Positions 10,401-19,797 of a stretch of DNA of 64,000 nucleotides are shown here, in pieces (the first letter of the stretch is position 1; each line of letters opens with the position of its first letter). The notes below the pieces were generated by a model. That model did no database searches. It had not been told where the DNA came from and was given only the letters and a program-made list of their open reading frames with translations. The DNA is from Diphasiastrum complanatum (taxonomy: Eukaryota > Streptophyta > Lycopodiopsida > Lycopodiales > Lycopodiaceae): contig CM055115.1 in NCBI GenBank assembly GCA_029204225.1, positions 9,916,665-9,980,664 on the forward strand, given 5' to 3'. Both the position numbers and the translations under genes were made by a program.

Positions 10401-11419
10401 TCACCATCATTTGCGGTATAGATTACCTTCCTATCACCATCAAATGCCATTAAAGATGAAAAATACTCTTTATGATATGTCATATGAGAAGTGGCTCCAC
10501 TATCAATCCACCAAGGATCAATGTCTCCATGATTAGCCAACAAGCAAGATGACATAACAAAAGCATCATTTGAAAGAAGCTCATCCCCACCCTCATCAAT
10601 AGTTAGATTGGTTTGCTTTTCCCCTTGATCCCTCTTTTTCTTGAAACAATCACTAGCAAAATGCCCTTTGACTCCACAATAGAAACATTTTAGCTTAGAT
10701 CTATCCTTCTTTTTGCCAAAAGTAGAGTGCTCACCTTGGTCTTGCCCTTTAGACCAATTGCTTTTACCTTTGCCCTTGAACTTGCCTTTAGAGAACATTG
10801 CCTCCTCTTCTCCTCCTTGAGATGTAGAAGATGCTCCCACTCTTGCTTGCAACCTGAATTCTTCAGCCAACAAGACCTCTTGCAAGTCTCCAACACTTGG
10901 TAAACATTTTTGGATAGCATAACTTTGAACAAGATTAGCATGATCATCCAACAAGCCATTGAGAATCACTTGAACAAGCTCCTCATTATTTATGCCATCA
11001 TTAATGCATGCTAACTCATCATTCAATGCTTTAACTCTCAAAACAAAAGCATGTCCACTCTCACTCTTCTTTTGCATACAAGAAAAGATTTGCCTTCTTA
11101 AAGTCAACACTCTAGAAGTAGACTTGGATTCATAAACCTTCTTCAAGGCTTCCCAAGCTTCACTAGATGATGTGCACTTACCAACCTCTTTGATAAGCTC
11201 ATTTGTCACATTCATCTTGATCATGTGAAGGGCTTTCTTTGCCCTCTTGTCATACCTCAATTGTTCTTGAGGTGCCAAAGGTCTCTCCTCCACACCTACA
11301 ACAATATCCATCAACTCATTCATCTCAAGCAAAGACTCCATCCTTACTTTCCAAGTAGAATAGTTGAGGGAGGTAAGCCTATCATTGCTTTCCAACATGT
11401 AGCCTCCATTTGTAGCCAT
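7469..11419 (-). CDS. Copia gag-pol polyprotein, 1,316 aa, intact
   Basis: This single frame encodes all functions for retrotransposition. Gag covers about residues 1-240 and ends in a zinc knuckle (C245, C248, H253, C258). The protease has DSGAT at 306-310. GAG-pre-integrase WHKRMGHLN is at 438-446, and the integrase zinc Cys pair at 473/476. The integrase core triad is D503, D565 and E601 with the standard 35-residue spacing. The RT has QLDISNAF near 905 and YVDD at 992-995. The RNase H has SDSDFAGD near 1,155, SSSEAEY near 1,195 and CDNLSA near 1,233. No stop, frameshift or lost catalytic residue was seen. The start at 11,419 is the first Met of a typical Copia gag opening. The stop TGA lies inside the 3' LTR. 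Length is normal for plant Copia. No separate gag stop exists, so the gag:pol ratio must be set by processing or splicing. Confidence 0.97.
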   Translation of the reverse strand: MATNGGYMLESNDRLTSLNYSTWKVRMESLLEMNELMDIVVGVEERPLAPQEQLRYDKRAKKALHMIKMNVTNELIKEVGKCTSSSEAWEALKKVYESKSTSRVLTLRRQIFSCMQKKSESGHAFVLRVKALNDELACINDGINNEELVQVILNGLLDDHANLVQSYAIQKCLPSVGDLQEVLLAEEFRLQARVGASSTSQGGEEEAMFSKGKFKGKGKSNWSKGQDQGEHSTFGKKKDRSKLKCFYCGVKGHFASDCFKKKRDQGEKQTNLTIDEGGDELLSNDAFVMSSCLLANHGDIDPWWIDSGATSHMTYHKEYFSSLMAFDGDRKVIYTANDGECTIKGIGTIPISLSTNRNIELKDVLLIPSITKNLLSVSQMLDKGFKVEFDGDACLIKKGCSIIAKGKRQGKLFKLDACVVANQVGCMANEQMSIQEVWHKRMGHLNYKALEVIAKKEVVRGLPKSLTCLNHVCEECALSKSHRLPYTRSISRSKMPFSLLHSDIHGVTTISNGGAKMYVTFIDDFSRFCWVYLLKSKDEVFDVFVKFKVAIETQFTTKIKCLRSDNGGEYISNKFKAFCDEHGIKREYTCPRTPQQNGVAERKNRTLCESAKAMRLNANLPKPFWSDALLCANFLCNRWPSVVLEGKTPFEALFGMKPNVKFLRTFGCICYFNITLDDRTKEDPSSRKGIFVGYSEVSKAYRIYVPSIKKVFTSRDVIFDESNIPKVVSSDDGVVATNVLDDNGVDDTLDVDVEEASSSQIPRRTPRHKVKPSRLTYDGKGKQVVDGSNYAFLTSFDVPSCVDEARQKEEWIQAMDLEFEALMKNNTWRLVELPKGKSAIGCKWIFKVKTNQDGSINKFKARLVAKGYAQEHGIDYEETFAPVAKMVSIRVIISLATLYGWDLWQLDISNAFLNGDLEEEVYMEQPESYVSHSKPNHVCFLQKSLYGLKQAPRSWYARLNSFLLSQNFTMSEYDHSLYFRISANDVTILLIYVDDIILSGGNKEDIEDIKKALKKEFEVHDLGLLSYILGIEVIRTSQITFISQEKYAISILNRFHMVDANPIDTPMESHVKLTIRGNERSFEDITLYRKLIGSLIYLTITRPDLSYCVGRLSQFMQDPSIEHWKLGKRILRYISGTKDFGIVYRGSSPNLFGFSDSDFAGDLMDRKSINAHAIFIGDGAISWMSKKQATISLSSSEAEYKALTSCTKEMVWIKRMIMELQLLDFSESPIIFCDNLSAQSLASNPVFHARSKHIEVAYHFVREQVLAKEIKLEHVPSKECVADIFTKALGKDLFFKHRTSLGVLSKSMLKLVEEGV
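7474..7483 (-). other. Polypurine tract
   Basis: On the minus strand GAAGAGGGAG lies directly against the 3' LTR, the position of the plus-strand primer. It also encodes residues of the polyprotein C-terminus (EEG). Confidence 0.9.
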
Positions 11420-12016
11420 GTTGCAATGATTGATCTCTGATCTTTGACCTGTTCCAATGCACTAAGCACTCTCTTGAATCAACAAATGAAACACAAGAAG
11501 AAATCACAAAGATTTGGAACCTAAAACCTTACTTTTTCTCTCTTTTCCTCACTTTTTCCTCAATTTTAGCCACTAGTTTTATGATTTCTTGATCAAACCA
11601 AGACCAAACCTCAATATACTTGCTTTTCCCTCACTCCTAAGATTGAAATACACTCTTGAATCATTCAGCAAACTGAAAATCAGAGGGTTACATCAATTTT
11701 GAAGTTTTTGACATGAAGAAGCAAGAAATTGAATCAAAAAACTATATGCTAGAATGGAAAACTAATAGGATCTTGTTGGATCTTGCATCTCCCTCTTTCC
11801 AAAACAAATTTTGTGTCCTTATTCTGATAAGTACAGAGGGAATTCGCCCTACTTCAATTGAAATGCATACAAATGATGTTTTGATCACAAAGATCCAATT
11901 TCTACACATAAATCAACAAGATTTTTAGCTAGAAACTTGATTGGAATGCTACAAAAGCAAACTCGCCCACAAATCTCTTCTAAATCTGGCAAAACCTGCA
12001 CATTTGGCCGCCTAAT
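11420..12016 (-). other. 5' leader of the intact Copia
   Basis: Non-coding leader between the primer-binding site and the gag start, about 600 bp. Short open frames exist on both strands but none resembles a protein. It would hold packaging and dimerisation signals, which I cannot point to. Confidence 0.6.
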
Positions 12017-12028
12017 GCTCTGATACCA
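12017..12028 (-). other. Primer-binding site of the intact Copia
   Basis: The reverse complement reads TGGTATCAGAGC, complementary to plant initiator tRNA-Met, with no spacer from the LTR end. Confidence 0.95.
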
Positions 12029-12681
12029 TGTGAAAAACTCAGATCCAAAAGATGCTAAAGTTTCATAAAGATCTTGGCCATGGAAGTTATGCACATCTAG
12101 ATTGAAAAAATGATAGAAATTGTGATGTTAAGCATACTAAACATCAACTAAACATCAAGATCTGATCATAAGCTTCCACAAACAGAAACTTGCTGTCCCT
12201 GTCCGTACTTCAGAGCCTACAACCTGCATTTCACACGTGTGAAGCCATAGCAACAAAGAAATCACAATTCTAGTGGCTAGAATGCAAGATATGAACAAAA
12301 AAGTGAGAGAGAAGAAGATGGATCTTCAAAGAGCATAACATTCATTCAATAGAATGAAAATGAGATGTGTACATACTCGTGGAGATGGCTATTTATAGCA
12401 GCCATAGTGCCTCTTGGCCACTTGTCTTATGATAGGCTAAAATTGGGGTCCAATAGGATTCACCCATCTACCTAGAAATTTGGTCAAATAGGAATGCACC
12501 AAATTATGAGCCAATAGAAGAGCTCCACACTCGACCTCCTCTAATTAATGTGACCTCAAAAGTAGTGTACACATACTTTGGGCCTCTACATACATGTATG
12601 AACCTATCTCTAACTTTTATTTGGCCATAGGCCTACAAAATCTCAAGTTAGGAAAATACTACTAGTTGACAATTTTTCACA
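12029..12681 (-). repeat. 5' LTR of the intact Copia
   Basis: 653 bp, identical by eye to the 3' LTR. It carries the promoter for the genomic RNA. Confidence 0.97.
12389..12398 (-). promoter_or_regulatory. TATA box of the 5' LTR
   Basis: The minus strand reads CTATAAATAG, roughly the middle of the LTR, which is the expected U3/R position in a 653-bp plant LTR. The same box is in the 3' LTR at 7,181-7,190. Confidence 0.7.
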
Positions 12682-12686
12682 GGAAT
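12682..12686. repeat. Target-site duplication, right (GGAAT)
   Basis: Matches 6,816-6,820 and abuts the CA/TG end of the right LTR. Confidence 0.95.
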
Positions 12687-12784
12687 CACTACCAAATGGA
12701 CACAACCACTCCTCTTGACTCGTGGTAACCTACATTAGGTATAGATTGCCATGTGGCACTTTGGCCATACAAGTGACTAACAAA

Positions 12785-12821
12785 CATTAGGGCTCTTTTT
12801 GGACTCAAGAAGGGCCTCTTC
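12785..12821 (+). repeat. Outer 37-bp inverted repeat, left member
   Basis: CATTAGGGCTCTTTTTGGAC and the following bases match the reverse complement of 13,977-14,013 at 34 of 37 positions. The right member lies in the 3' LTR of the old minus-strand Copia. The left member is therefore probably a fragment of a related LTR in the opposite orientation. Confidence 0.75.
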
Positions 12822-12954
12822 CTTGCCTAAACGTGTTTGCTAATTAGAATTAATTAGCTCACTTATTGTCCTACGTGGCAGTTCACCATGGGTTTATCAT
12901 GAGTTAAGTCACACTTCAATAGGTTATCAAGGACAAGTAATTCAATGTAATTTA

Positions 12955-13276
12955 AAATCTAAATAAAAAGATGTCCAAGAGATTATCAAGGCCTTCAAAA
13001 AATCGTTTTATACCTTGAATTGAAGAAAAAGGGGGCCCAATATTTCATTAGGCCCCCAAATTGAAAAATAAGTTCAAAAAAAAAAATGGGGGAGACAGCA
13101 TGGAGTACAACCCCTCCCCCCAACTTGTACACCCGCCCCCTTGTCATTTTCTCTCCCCCACGCCCCCCTCGTACCCGTTTCCTCCCCCTCCCATCGCACA
13201 GTCTCCTTCCCCCGAGGCCGCTGGCCCGATTGCACGTGTAGCAGCCTAGGGGAGACACATAAACCCCCCCCTCCCC
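12955..13276 (+). repeat. Foldback left arm
   Basis: 322 bp, pairs with 13,491-13,810 in inverted orientation with scattered mismatches and small indels. The inner half is poly-pyrimidine (C-rich). Confidence 0.8.
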
Positions 13277-13490
13277 TTTTTTCTCACTATCCGGACGAGG
13301 GAAAGGGGGGGCCTTCCCAAAATCCAGGCTTGGTTATAGGGGCAGAGGAGCCGACGGTCTGAAGTGTGTAGTGTGCACACTTCGGGCCGCTAACCCCTGT
13401 TGGCGTGCCATCCTCTGCCCTCAATGCCCTCATTTCAGGCCCCTGTTGGCACACTTCATCCTCACTTCACGGACATCAAGAAGGCGCCGC
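13277..13490. other. Foldback loop
   Basis: A 214-bp GC-rich spacer between the arms with a TGTGTAGTGTGCACAC-type local palindrome near 13,365. No frame or known motif was recognised. Confidence 0.55.
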
Positions 13491-13810
13491 GGGGGAGGGG
13501 TGTTAATGTGTCTCCCCTAGGCTGTTGCGCATGTAATTGGGCCAGCGGCTCAGGGGGGAAGGAGAATGCGCCACGGGGAGGGGGAGGGGGTGTGTACAGG
13601 GGGGTGCGGGGGGGAGAAAATGACCAGGGGGGTACAAGTGGGGGTGGGCATTGTACCCCATGCCCCCCCCCCCCACCATTTTTTTTTTTAATCTATATTT
13701 CAATTTGAGGGCCTAATGAGATATTGGGCTCTCTTTTTATTCAATTCAAGGTATAAAAATGGTTTTTTGAAGGCCTTGAAAATCTCTTGGACATCTTTTT
13801 ATTTAGATTT
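13491..13810 (-). repeat. Foldback right arm
   Basis: 320 bp, inverted partner of the left arm. It contains G-runs of up to about 11 on the plus strand's complement and a run of T. Confidence 0.8.
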
Positions 13811-14058
13811 CAATTTTGAGCCTTATCACATAATCATTACACGTAGAGTTAAAGGAGAGTTAGTGGTGGGTAAGAATTTATAGATCTAATTTACACCATT
13901 GGATGTGCCGTGTCATATGGACATTGTCACTCTTTTATTGGTACACATGTCATCATTAACACTAATTATAATTAGTGAAGAGGCCCTCTTTGAGTCCAAA
14001 AAGGGCCCTAATGAATATATTGAGAATGGGTAGATTTGCCAATGTAGGCAATTTTTCA
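13811..14058 (-). repeat. 3' LTR fragment of an old minus-strand Copia
   Basis: On the minus strand the LTR starts TGAAAAATTGCCTAC directly after a purine tract (14,059-14,069, GAGGAGGAGCC). Its start resembles the LTR of the intact element, suggesting a related family. It is interrupted by the foldback element. The right member of the outer inverted repeat (13,977-14,013) lies inside it. Confidence 0.65.
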
Positions 14059-16290
14059 GGCTCCTCCTCAAATCTAGCCTTGGAAACAACAATACTGTTA
14101 TTAATCACTCCAATTGAAGATCTAAGCTTGACAAATGAATCTTTAGGTAAAGATTTAGTAAACAAATCAGCCAAGCAACTTGATGATGGCCCATGTTGGA
14201 GCTTGATCTCTTTGGCTTGCACTTTCTCCCTCATGAAATGATGAGCAATCTCGATGTGTTTGCTCCTTGCATGGAATGTAGGATTAGTTGCAAGTGATTC
14301 TAGGATGGATGTAGCATACTTAGATTGACAAATAAAGCTAAAATCACATCCTCTAATAACCTCTATTCCTAGAATGAAGCTTAATAGGCCGAGATCTACC
14401 ATTTTAAACCCTTCTGCCAAAGCAATTTTTACATCTCTAATTCCATCTTGATCATTACCACTCAAGATAATGTCATCTACATACAAAACAAGAATAATGA
14501 TCTTGCCATCATGAAATCTTAAGTACAATGATGGATCATAAGCACTCATTACAAAATTGATGGAAATGAGAAAAGAGTTTATCCTAGAGTAGCATGCTCT
14601 AGGTGCTGGCTTGAGCCAAAAAAGGCTCTTCTTCAAGCCTAGACATCTTTCCTTCATGCTTTGCCTTGATGAAGCCCTCAGGTTGCCTCATGTAGATCTC
14701 TTCCTCCAAATAACCATTGAGGAATGCATTTGTGAAATCAAGTTGGAATAGCTCCCAATTGAAGGTTGTAGCCAGACTAATGATCAACCTAATAGTAACA
14801 AGCTTAGCCACAGGAGCAAAAGTCTCATCATAATCAATGCCTTTGGTTTGTAAAAAAACTTTGGCTACAAGCCTAGCTTTATGCTTACTTATTGATCCAT
14901 CTTGATTATACTTCAATCTAAACACCACTTGCAAGCAAGTGGTTTCTTCCCTTGAGGAAGATTCACAAGATCCCAAGTATGATTCTCAATGAGCGCATCA
15001 TACTCTACTTGCATAGCATTCATCCAACTCTTATATTTATAGGCATCTTCATAGCATGTTGGCCCATCTAACATTGAAGTAAGAAAGGTGTAAGATGATG
15101 AGCCTTCCCTTTGATCACCTTGACCATCATAGGTGAGCCTCAATGGCTCAGTCCTTGCCCTTGTAGATCTTCTTGGAGTTCTTGGAGTTATTGCATATTG
15201 AGGTGGATCCTCAAGTTCTTCTGCACTTGGAAGCTCCTCCTCCATCCTAGCATGATCCATGGCATCAAGATGATTAGTAGCATTATCATCCAAATCACAA
15301 GCATGTCCTCATAAAAAATAACATCCCTACTCACTATCACCTTGCTAGTGATGGGATTGAAGACTCTATATCCTTTGCTATTCTCACCATATCCTACAAA
15401 AATGGAGGTTACATCATCCTTCTTCCTTGTATCCAAGGATTGGTGTACATAGAAAGTGGATCCAAAAACTTTGAGATCCTTGAGATTGGGCTTCTCTCCA
15501 AATAGAGCTTCAAATGGCGTGATTCCTCCAATGGCTAGGTTAGGCAATCTATTTCACAAATAATTAGCACAAGCTATTGCCTCACCCCAAAACGGTCTGG
15601 ATAGAGAAGCATCTAGCCTTAAGGCCTTAGCACACTTTCAAAGAGATCTATTTCTTCTCTCACTCACTCCATTTTGTTGAGGGGTGTATGGACATGACAA
15701 CTCCCTCTTTATGCCATTAGAACTACAAAAGTCAGTCAACTTATTGGAGATATATTCACCTCCATTATCACTCCTTAAAACCTTAATCTTGGTACTAAGT
15801 TGATATTCTACCGAAGTATTGAACTTTACAAAAGAATCAAACACCATAGATTTGCTAGACAAGAGGTACATCCAACAATATCTAGAATAGTCATCAATGA
15901 GGATTACATAATACTTGGCACCACCATTAGACTCATGTGAAAAGCTATGAACATCCGAATGGATGACTTCAAGAGGAGAGCTTGATCTTGATGTAGAACT
16001 TGAGAAGGGTAGTTTATGAGCCTTTTAGAGGCTACATGCTTCACATATCTTCCCACACTTTGACATATGCTTGGGGAGGCCAAGTGCAAGCTCCTTTGCA
16101 CACATGTTTCCATGGCTTTGAAGTTGGGGTGGTGCATAGTTCCACCTTGCAAATTCAATGTATAAATTTTTAACAAAATAATATCTACAGCAGAAGAGTA
16201 ATGCATGCTATGAATCAATGCGTTCCACATTAAGCAAGAATGAGTGATCTTCAGACACCAAAGCAATAAAGAACGCATAGCATTTCTCAT
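14059..16290 (-). pseudogene. Old Ty1/copia pol remnant
   Basis: Reading leftwards on the minus strand: GAG-pre-integrase and zinc region (16,140-15,960), integrase core with LRSDNGGEYIS near 15,770 and TPQQNGVSERRN near 15,660, integrase C-terminal part (15,550-15,300), the linker and RT with KHKARLVAK near 14,880 and YVDDIIL near 14,470, then the RNase H tail with FHARSKHIE near 14,250. Several frameshifts break it. RNase H has lost its first half: KYATSILES is joined directly to ATNPTFHARSKHIE near 14,300. The gag and 5' LTR are missing and the element ends abruptly near 16,290. As in the intact element, the last frame runs through the polypurine tract into the LTR. Confidence 0.9.
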
Positions 16291-16629
16291 CAAAATGATA
16301 CATATATATATACTGCTTGGCTCATATGTGGCCTACACCCAAACAGTGCTTCACGGCAGCCGTGGTGTATCAATCACAATGGAAACAATTTTATGAATTG
16401 GAAATTTTATTGCCATCATAACCTTTACTTGTCTTTGCTCATCAATCACATCCTCAAAAGTAGAAAATGGTCACTCTATGAGATGTCATATGTTGGGTGC
16501 ATTCTATCAACTAACCATCATGTTTCTAATCCAAAGAAGCTAGAAAGAGTTCAGCCATCGTCGGTATATTTATGCATATGCAAAAAGGACTTACATTCTA
16601 TATGAAGTTCTGAAGAAGGGGGTAGTATA
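16291..16629. other. No recognisable feature
   Basis: AT-rich DNA between the truncated Copia and the Gypsy remnant. It may include the degraded upstream RT of the latter. No motif is clear enough to name. Confidence 0.45.
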
Positions 16630-18035
16630 CAAAAACACTATTCGGTGGTATAAGGCATTCCAAGATTTAATAGACAACTTGGTAAATGCCCCAATTTTGT
16701 GGCTACCAGATTGGAGCAAGTCGTTTCATGTTCATGCAAATGCATCTCAAACGACGGTGGGCTTTGTTTTAGCGCAACCGGGGGAAGAAAAAGGGTATGG
16801 TCACCCGGTTTGTTATGCAAGTAAGATGCTCAAACCTGCAAAAAAGAACTATTCAACTACGGAGAGAGAGGCACTAAGTTTGATTTTTGCTCTTCGCAAG
16901 TTTTGACATTTTCAGTTGGATAATAGATTCGTCGTCTACATGGATCATCAGCCTTTACTTTATTTAGCTCATAAACTAGCAATTGCTAGTAGGATTGCAA
17001 GATATTCTATTCCAGGAGTTTGAATTTGATATTCGGATCCGACCAGGCAGAGTACATACGATCGTAGATCAATTGTCTCGCATTGAGATGAGGAATACTG
17101 AGGCAGGCATTGATGAAATGCTAGATGCTCAGTTGTTTAGCTCGGAGACATTATATGAGTCCTGGTATAGTGATTTGTATAATTTTTTAATGCATGGAAC
17201 GTTTCCGGGACATTTTAAGAAATCTCAATGGTGCCAATTGATTTGATGATTGCGTGACTTTCAGGTAATTGAAGGTCAGTTGTATAAATGCGTTCATGAT
17301 CAAGTGTTAAGACGATGTGTCCAGTTGCAAGATATACGGGCTATTATTGATGAAGCTCATTCGGGGTCCATGGGTGGATGTTTCCCCACCAAAATAACTG
17401 TGCATAAGATTTTGCAGGCAGGGCCAAGGCTGTGGAAAGATACTATGGCATTCTGTCATAGTTGCGATGTTTGTCAATGACAAGGGCGGTCGGTTCGCAC
17501 GATAGATTATCCATTGGTACCACTACATCCAATAGAGCCATTTCAACGATGGGGATTAGATTTTAGTGGTAAAATTAACCCGACTTTGGCAAATGGGCAC
17601 AAATATATTGACGTAGCAACTGATTACATTATGAAGTGGGCAGAAGCGAAAGCCTTGCTGAACAATACTGCAAAATCCACTGCCAAATTCATATTTAATA
17701 ATATTTTAGCTCAATTTGGATGTCCATTAGAAATTGTGTCTGATAGAGGTCCACATTTTGTGAATAATACTTTGAAGGAGATTGGCATATTTGTTCCGAA
17801 TTAATCCCAATATGTCAACTTCTTACTATCCGCATGGTAATGGTCAAGTCGAGGCTACCGATAAAGCTTTGAAGGCTATTATAGCAAAATAGGTGTTGGA
17901 AAAAGGAGGTTCATGGCATGAATTTTTACAACTAGCGTTATGGGGTGTACTGCACAGCCTATAAGATTTCTATTGGATACACACCATTTCAATTGGTTTA
18001 TGGCACAGATGCTATTATGCCATATGAGTTCACGA
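16630..18035 (+). pseudogene. Ty3/gypsy RT end, RNase H and integrase remnant
   Basis: The RT thumb/RNase H junction reads APILWLPDWSKSFHVHANAS near 16,690, followed by LAQPGEEKGYGHPVCYASK and NYSTTEREALSLIFALRKF, all Gypsy RNase H. The integrase zinc region ends CHSCDVCQ near 17,470. The core has WGLDFSGKI near 17,550, DYIMKWAEAKAL near 17,625 and VSDRGPHFVN near 17,745. A YTPFQLVYGTDAIMPYEF-like C-terminal motif near 17,975-18,035 is typical of the non-chromovirus (Tat/Athila-like) branch, by family knowledge. Stops and frameshifts occur near 16,905, 17,245, 17,480 and 17,800. No protease or LTR is attached. Confidence 0.9.
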
Positions 18036-18914
18036 TTAAAGTTTGAATAAATCAAACTTGTCTTCAATCGGGATTGTATCTGATCTATGTACTAATAGAA
18101 CAATATTAGTTTTGATTGAATACGCGTGCAGAAATTATGTGCGGAAAGTAAGAGACAACTTAAGACAATTTTAGACAATTAGAAATTGTTCAAATTCTCT
18201 CAGTGCGTGCACTATTGGTGACTTAGTAGGAAAACACAAGAACATAACAATTTTAGAGCTTCCAATGCACGGTGGTAGCGGAAGCGATGAGCAAATAACC
18301 AAACAAATCAATTAGATGGCTAGACAAAAAATAGAAAAGCATTGCAGTATTGACACAAATCTGAACACAAAGCTAATCACAATCTGTAGAAGGTTATGAA
18401 CCTATTATTGACAATCTGTCTAAGAGAAAGAATCAACGCGTAAAAGCATCTACAATGTCTACCTCCCGTGTTACAAATTATACTCCATCCTCTCAATCTA
18501 TATACAAATTTTATAGTTGTGCAGATGAAGAAGGTACAAAAGTGTTTGTGCCATCTGTAGGAGATTGTTTGTCCACTGCCTTAGAAAATAGTCTATCCAA
18601 TGCCTTAGAAAATCATTTGTAGGGTACCTTTGCCTTTCTGTAAGGGCACCATCGTCATTTGTCTTCGCAAAAAATACGAAGGTGGGACTTTGTCATATCA
18701 CCAGCTCAAACTTTATAAAATGATTGGAAAACCACCCTTTTAGATGATCTCTTTATTGCTAAGGCGAGATTATTGTTGTCAGGATTGGTAAATTTTGTTG
18801 TTGATGCCCTCCATCATTTGCTAGCACAATTCATTAAGGAATGGTAGTTGTTGTAATAGCGGAGCATACCGTGCATTTGCCAAAGCTCCTCAGTTATATC
18901 CTTAACCCATGAAG
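18036..18914. repeat. Non-coding DNA with an LTR-like fragment (about 18,195-18,335)
   Basis: The block beginning CAATTCTCTCAGTGCGTGCA and running through GATGAGCAAATAACCAAACA recurs at about 41,305-41,430, next to a chromovirus LTR fragment. Outside that block I see no feature. Confidence 0.5.
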
Positions 18915-19545
18915 GTATTGGAACTGGTCATTTCTCTTCCGAAACGACCGCCAAAAAAATCTTCTTGGCAAGATTTTGGTGGCCAACTATTTTCCAAGAT
19001 ACCCACACTTACATAAAGGCTTGTTATGTCTATCAATAGACAAATTTTTTTAAAAAAACGACCGACTATATGCCTTTACACCCTGTCACGACTGATCAAG
19101 CTTTCCAGAAAAGTGGGATTGATTATCTTGGACCAATTAGTCCCATTGCTAGACACACTCAATCTAGATATGTCGTAGTGGCTATAGACTATTGTACGAA
19201 CTAGAGCTGTTCACAATGCTGATGATCATTCTACCCCAAAATTTCTCTACAAACAGGTTATCATCCATTTCGGATGTCCTCTAGAACTTATAAGCGATAG
19301 TGACAGTCATTTCCTTAACTCTATCATCACATTTCTACTTTCAAAATTATTTGTGGTACATCACAAAAGTTTCCCATACTACCATGATGCAATGGCCAGG
19401 TGGAATCCACTAATAAAATCTTATGTCGTATTCTAACCAAGGCCGTCGAGTCTAGCCGATCCAATTGGGAACTGAAATTTCACACTGCTCTATGGGCCTA
19501 TGTTACGACATTTCCCACTCAGGGGATCAAAGCTAAGGGGAAAAC
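18915..19545 (+). pseudogene. Second Gypsy integrase remnant
   Basis: The zinc-binding region reads GTGHFSSETTAKKIF then FWWPTIFQDTHTYIKAC near 18,920-19,040. The core start reads SGIDYLGPISPIARHTQSR and VVVAIDYCT near 19,110-19,200. NGQVESTNKILCRILTKAV lies near 19,390-19,445. It is full of frameshifts and stops. It belongs to a different Gypsy family from the 16.6-kb remnant, because the residues differ throughout. No LTR was identified. Confidence 0.8.
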
Positions 19546-19797
19546 AACATAACAGGATATAGCAGCACTATGTGTTCAGTGTCGTGCTATTACGAGAATG
19601 GTCGTACATGTCTCAAACACAAAGCTAACTAGGGGATCCCTGACATGTTCTATCGACCAAGCCCTACCTCTATAGCTAATAGAGGTTTTCCAGGCCTCTA
19701 GAGACATAGCCTATAAAGGGTTATACTCACTTCCTCAGTCTTCTTGAAACTTACGACCTACACTAATGATATCTTGCTCACTTGCGAAGTTCCAGAG

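Larger units (their letters stand above)
6821..12681 (-). mobile_element. Complete Ty1/copia LTR retrotransposon (5,861 bp)
   Basis: It has identical 653-bp LTRs with TG...CA ends, a GGAAT target-site duplication, an iMet primer-binding site directly next to the 5' LTR, a polypurine tract directly before the 3' LTR, and one uninterrupted gag-pol frame. Gene order gag-PR-IN-RT-RNaseH is Copia type. The element reads on the minus strand, so the 5' LTR is on the right. Nothing in the sequence disables it. LTR identity means very recent insertion or recent gene conversion. Confidence 0.97.
12955..13810. mobile_element. Foldback (long inverted repeat) element, 856 bp
   Basis: The left arm at 12,955-13,276 pairs with the right arm at 13,491-13,810. 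Both share AAATCTAAATAAAAAGATGT at the outer end, CCTTGAATTGAA and AATATxTCATTAGGCCC further in, then runs of C or G. The loop at 13,277-13,490 is 214 bp. The outer third of each arm is AT-rich, while the inner part and loop are very GC-rich compared with everything around. No transposase is encoded, and open frames inside are translations of C/G runs. No clear target-site duplication was found, so the class (foldback, MITE-like or Mutator-derived) stays open. Confidence 0.8.

Noticed and set aside
7469-11419. Plus-strand open frames inside the intact Copia (for example 8,705-9,022 and 9,414-9,761)
   Set aside because: Antisense shadows of the gag-pol frame; no domain pattern.
12017-12028. 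Fragment of a tRNA gene (also 2,201 and 60,187)
   Set aside because: It is only the 12-nt complement of a tRNA 3' end at the correct distance from an LTR, i.e. a primer-binding site.
12995-13708. Pro/Gly-rich open frames in the foldback
   Set aside because: They come from C/G homopolymer runs and appear on both strands of an inverted repeat.
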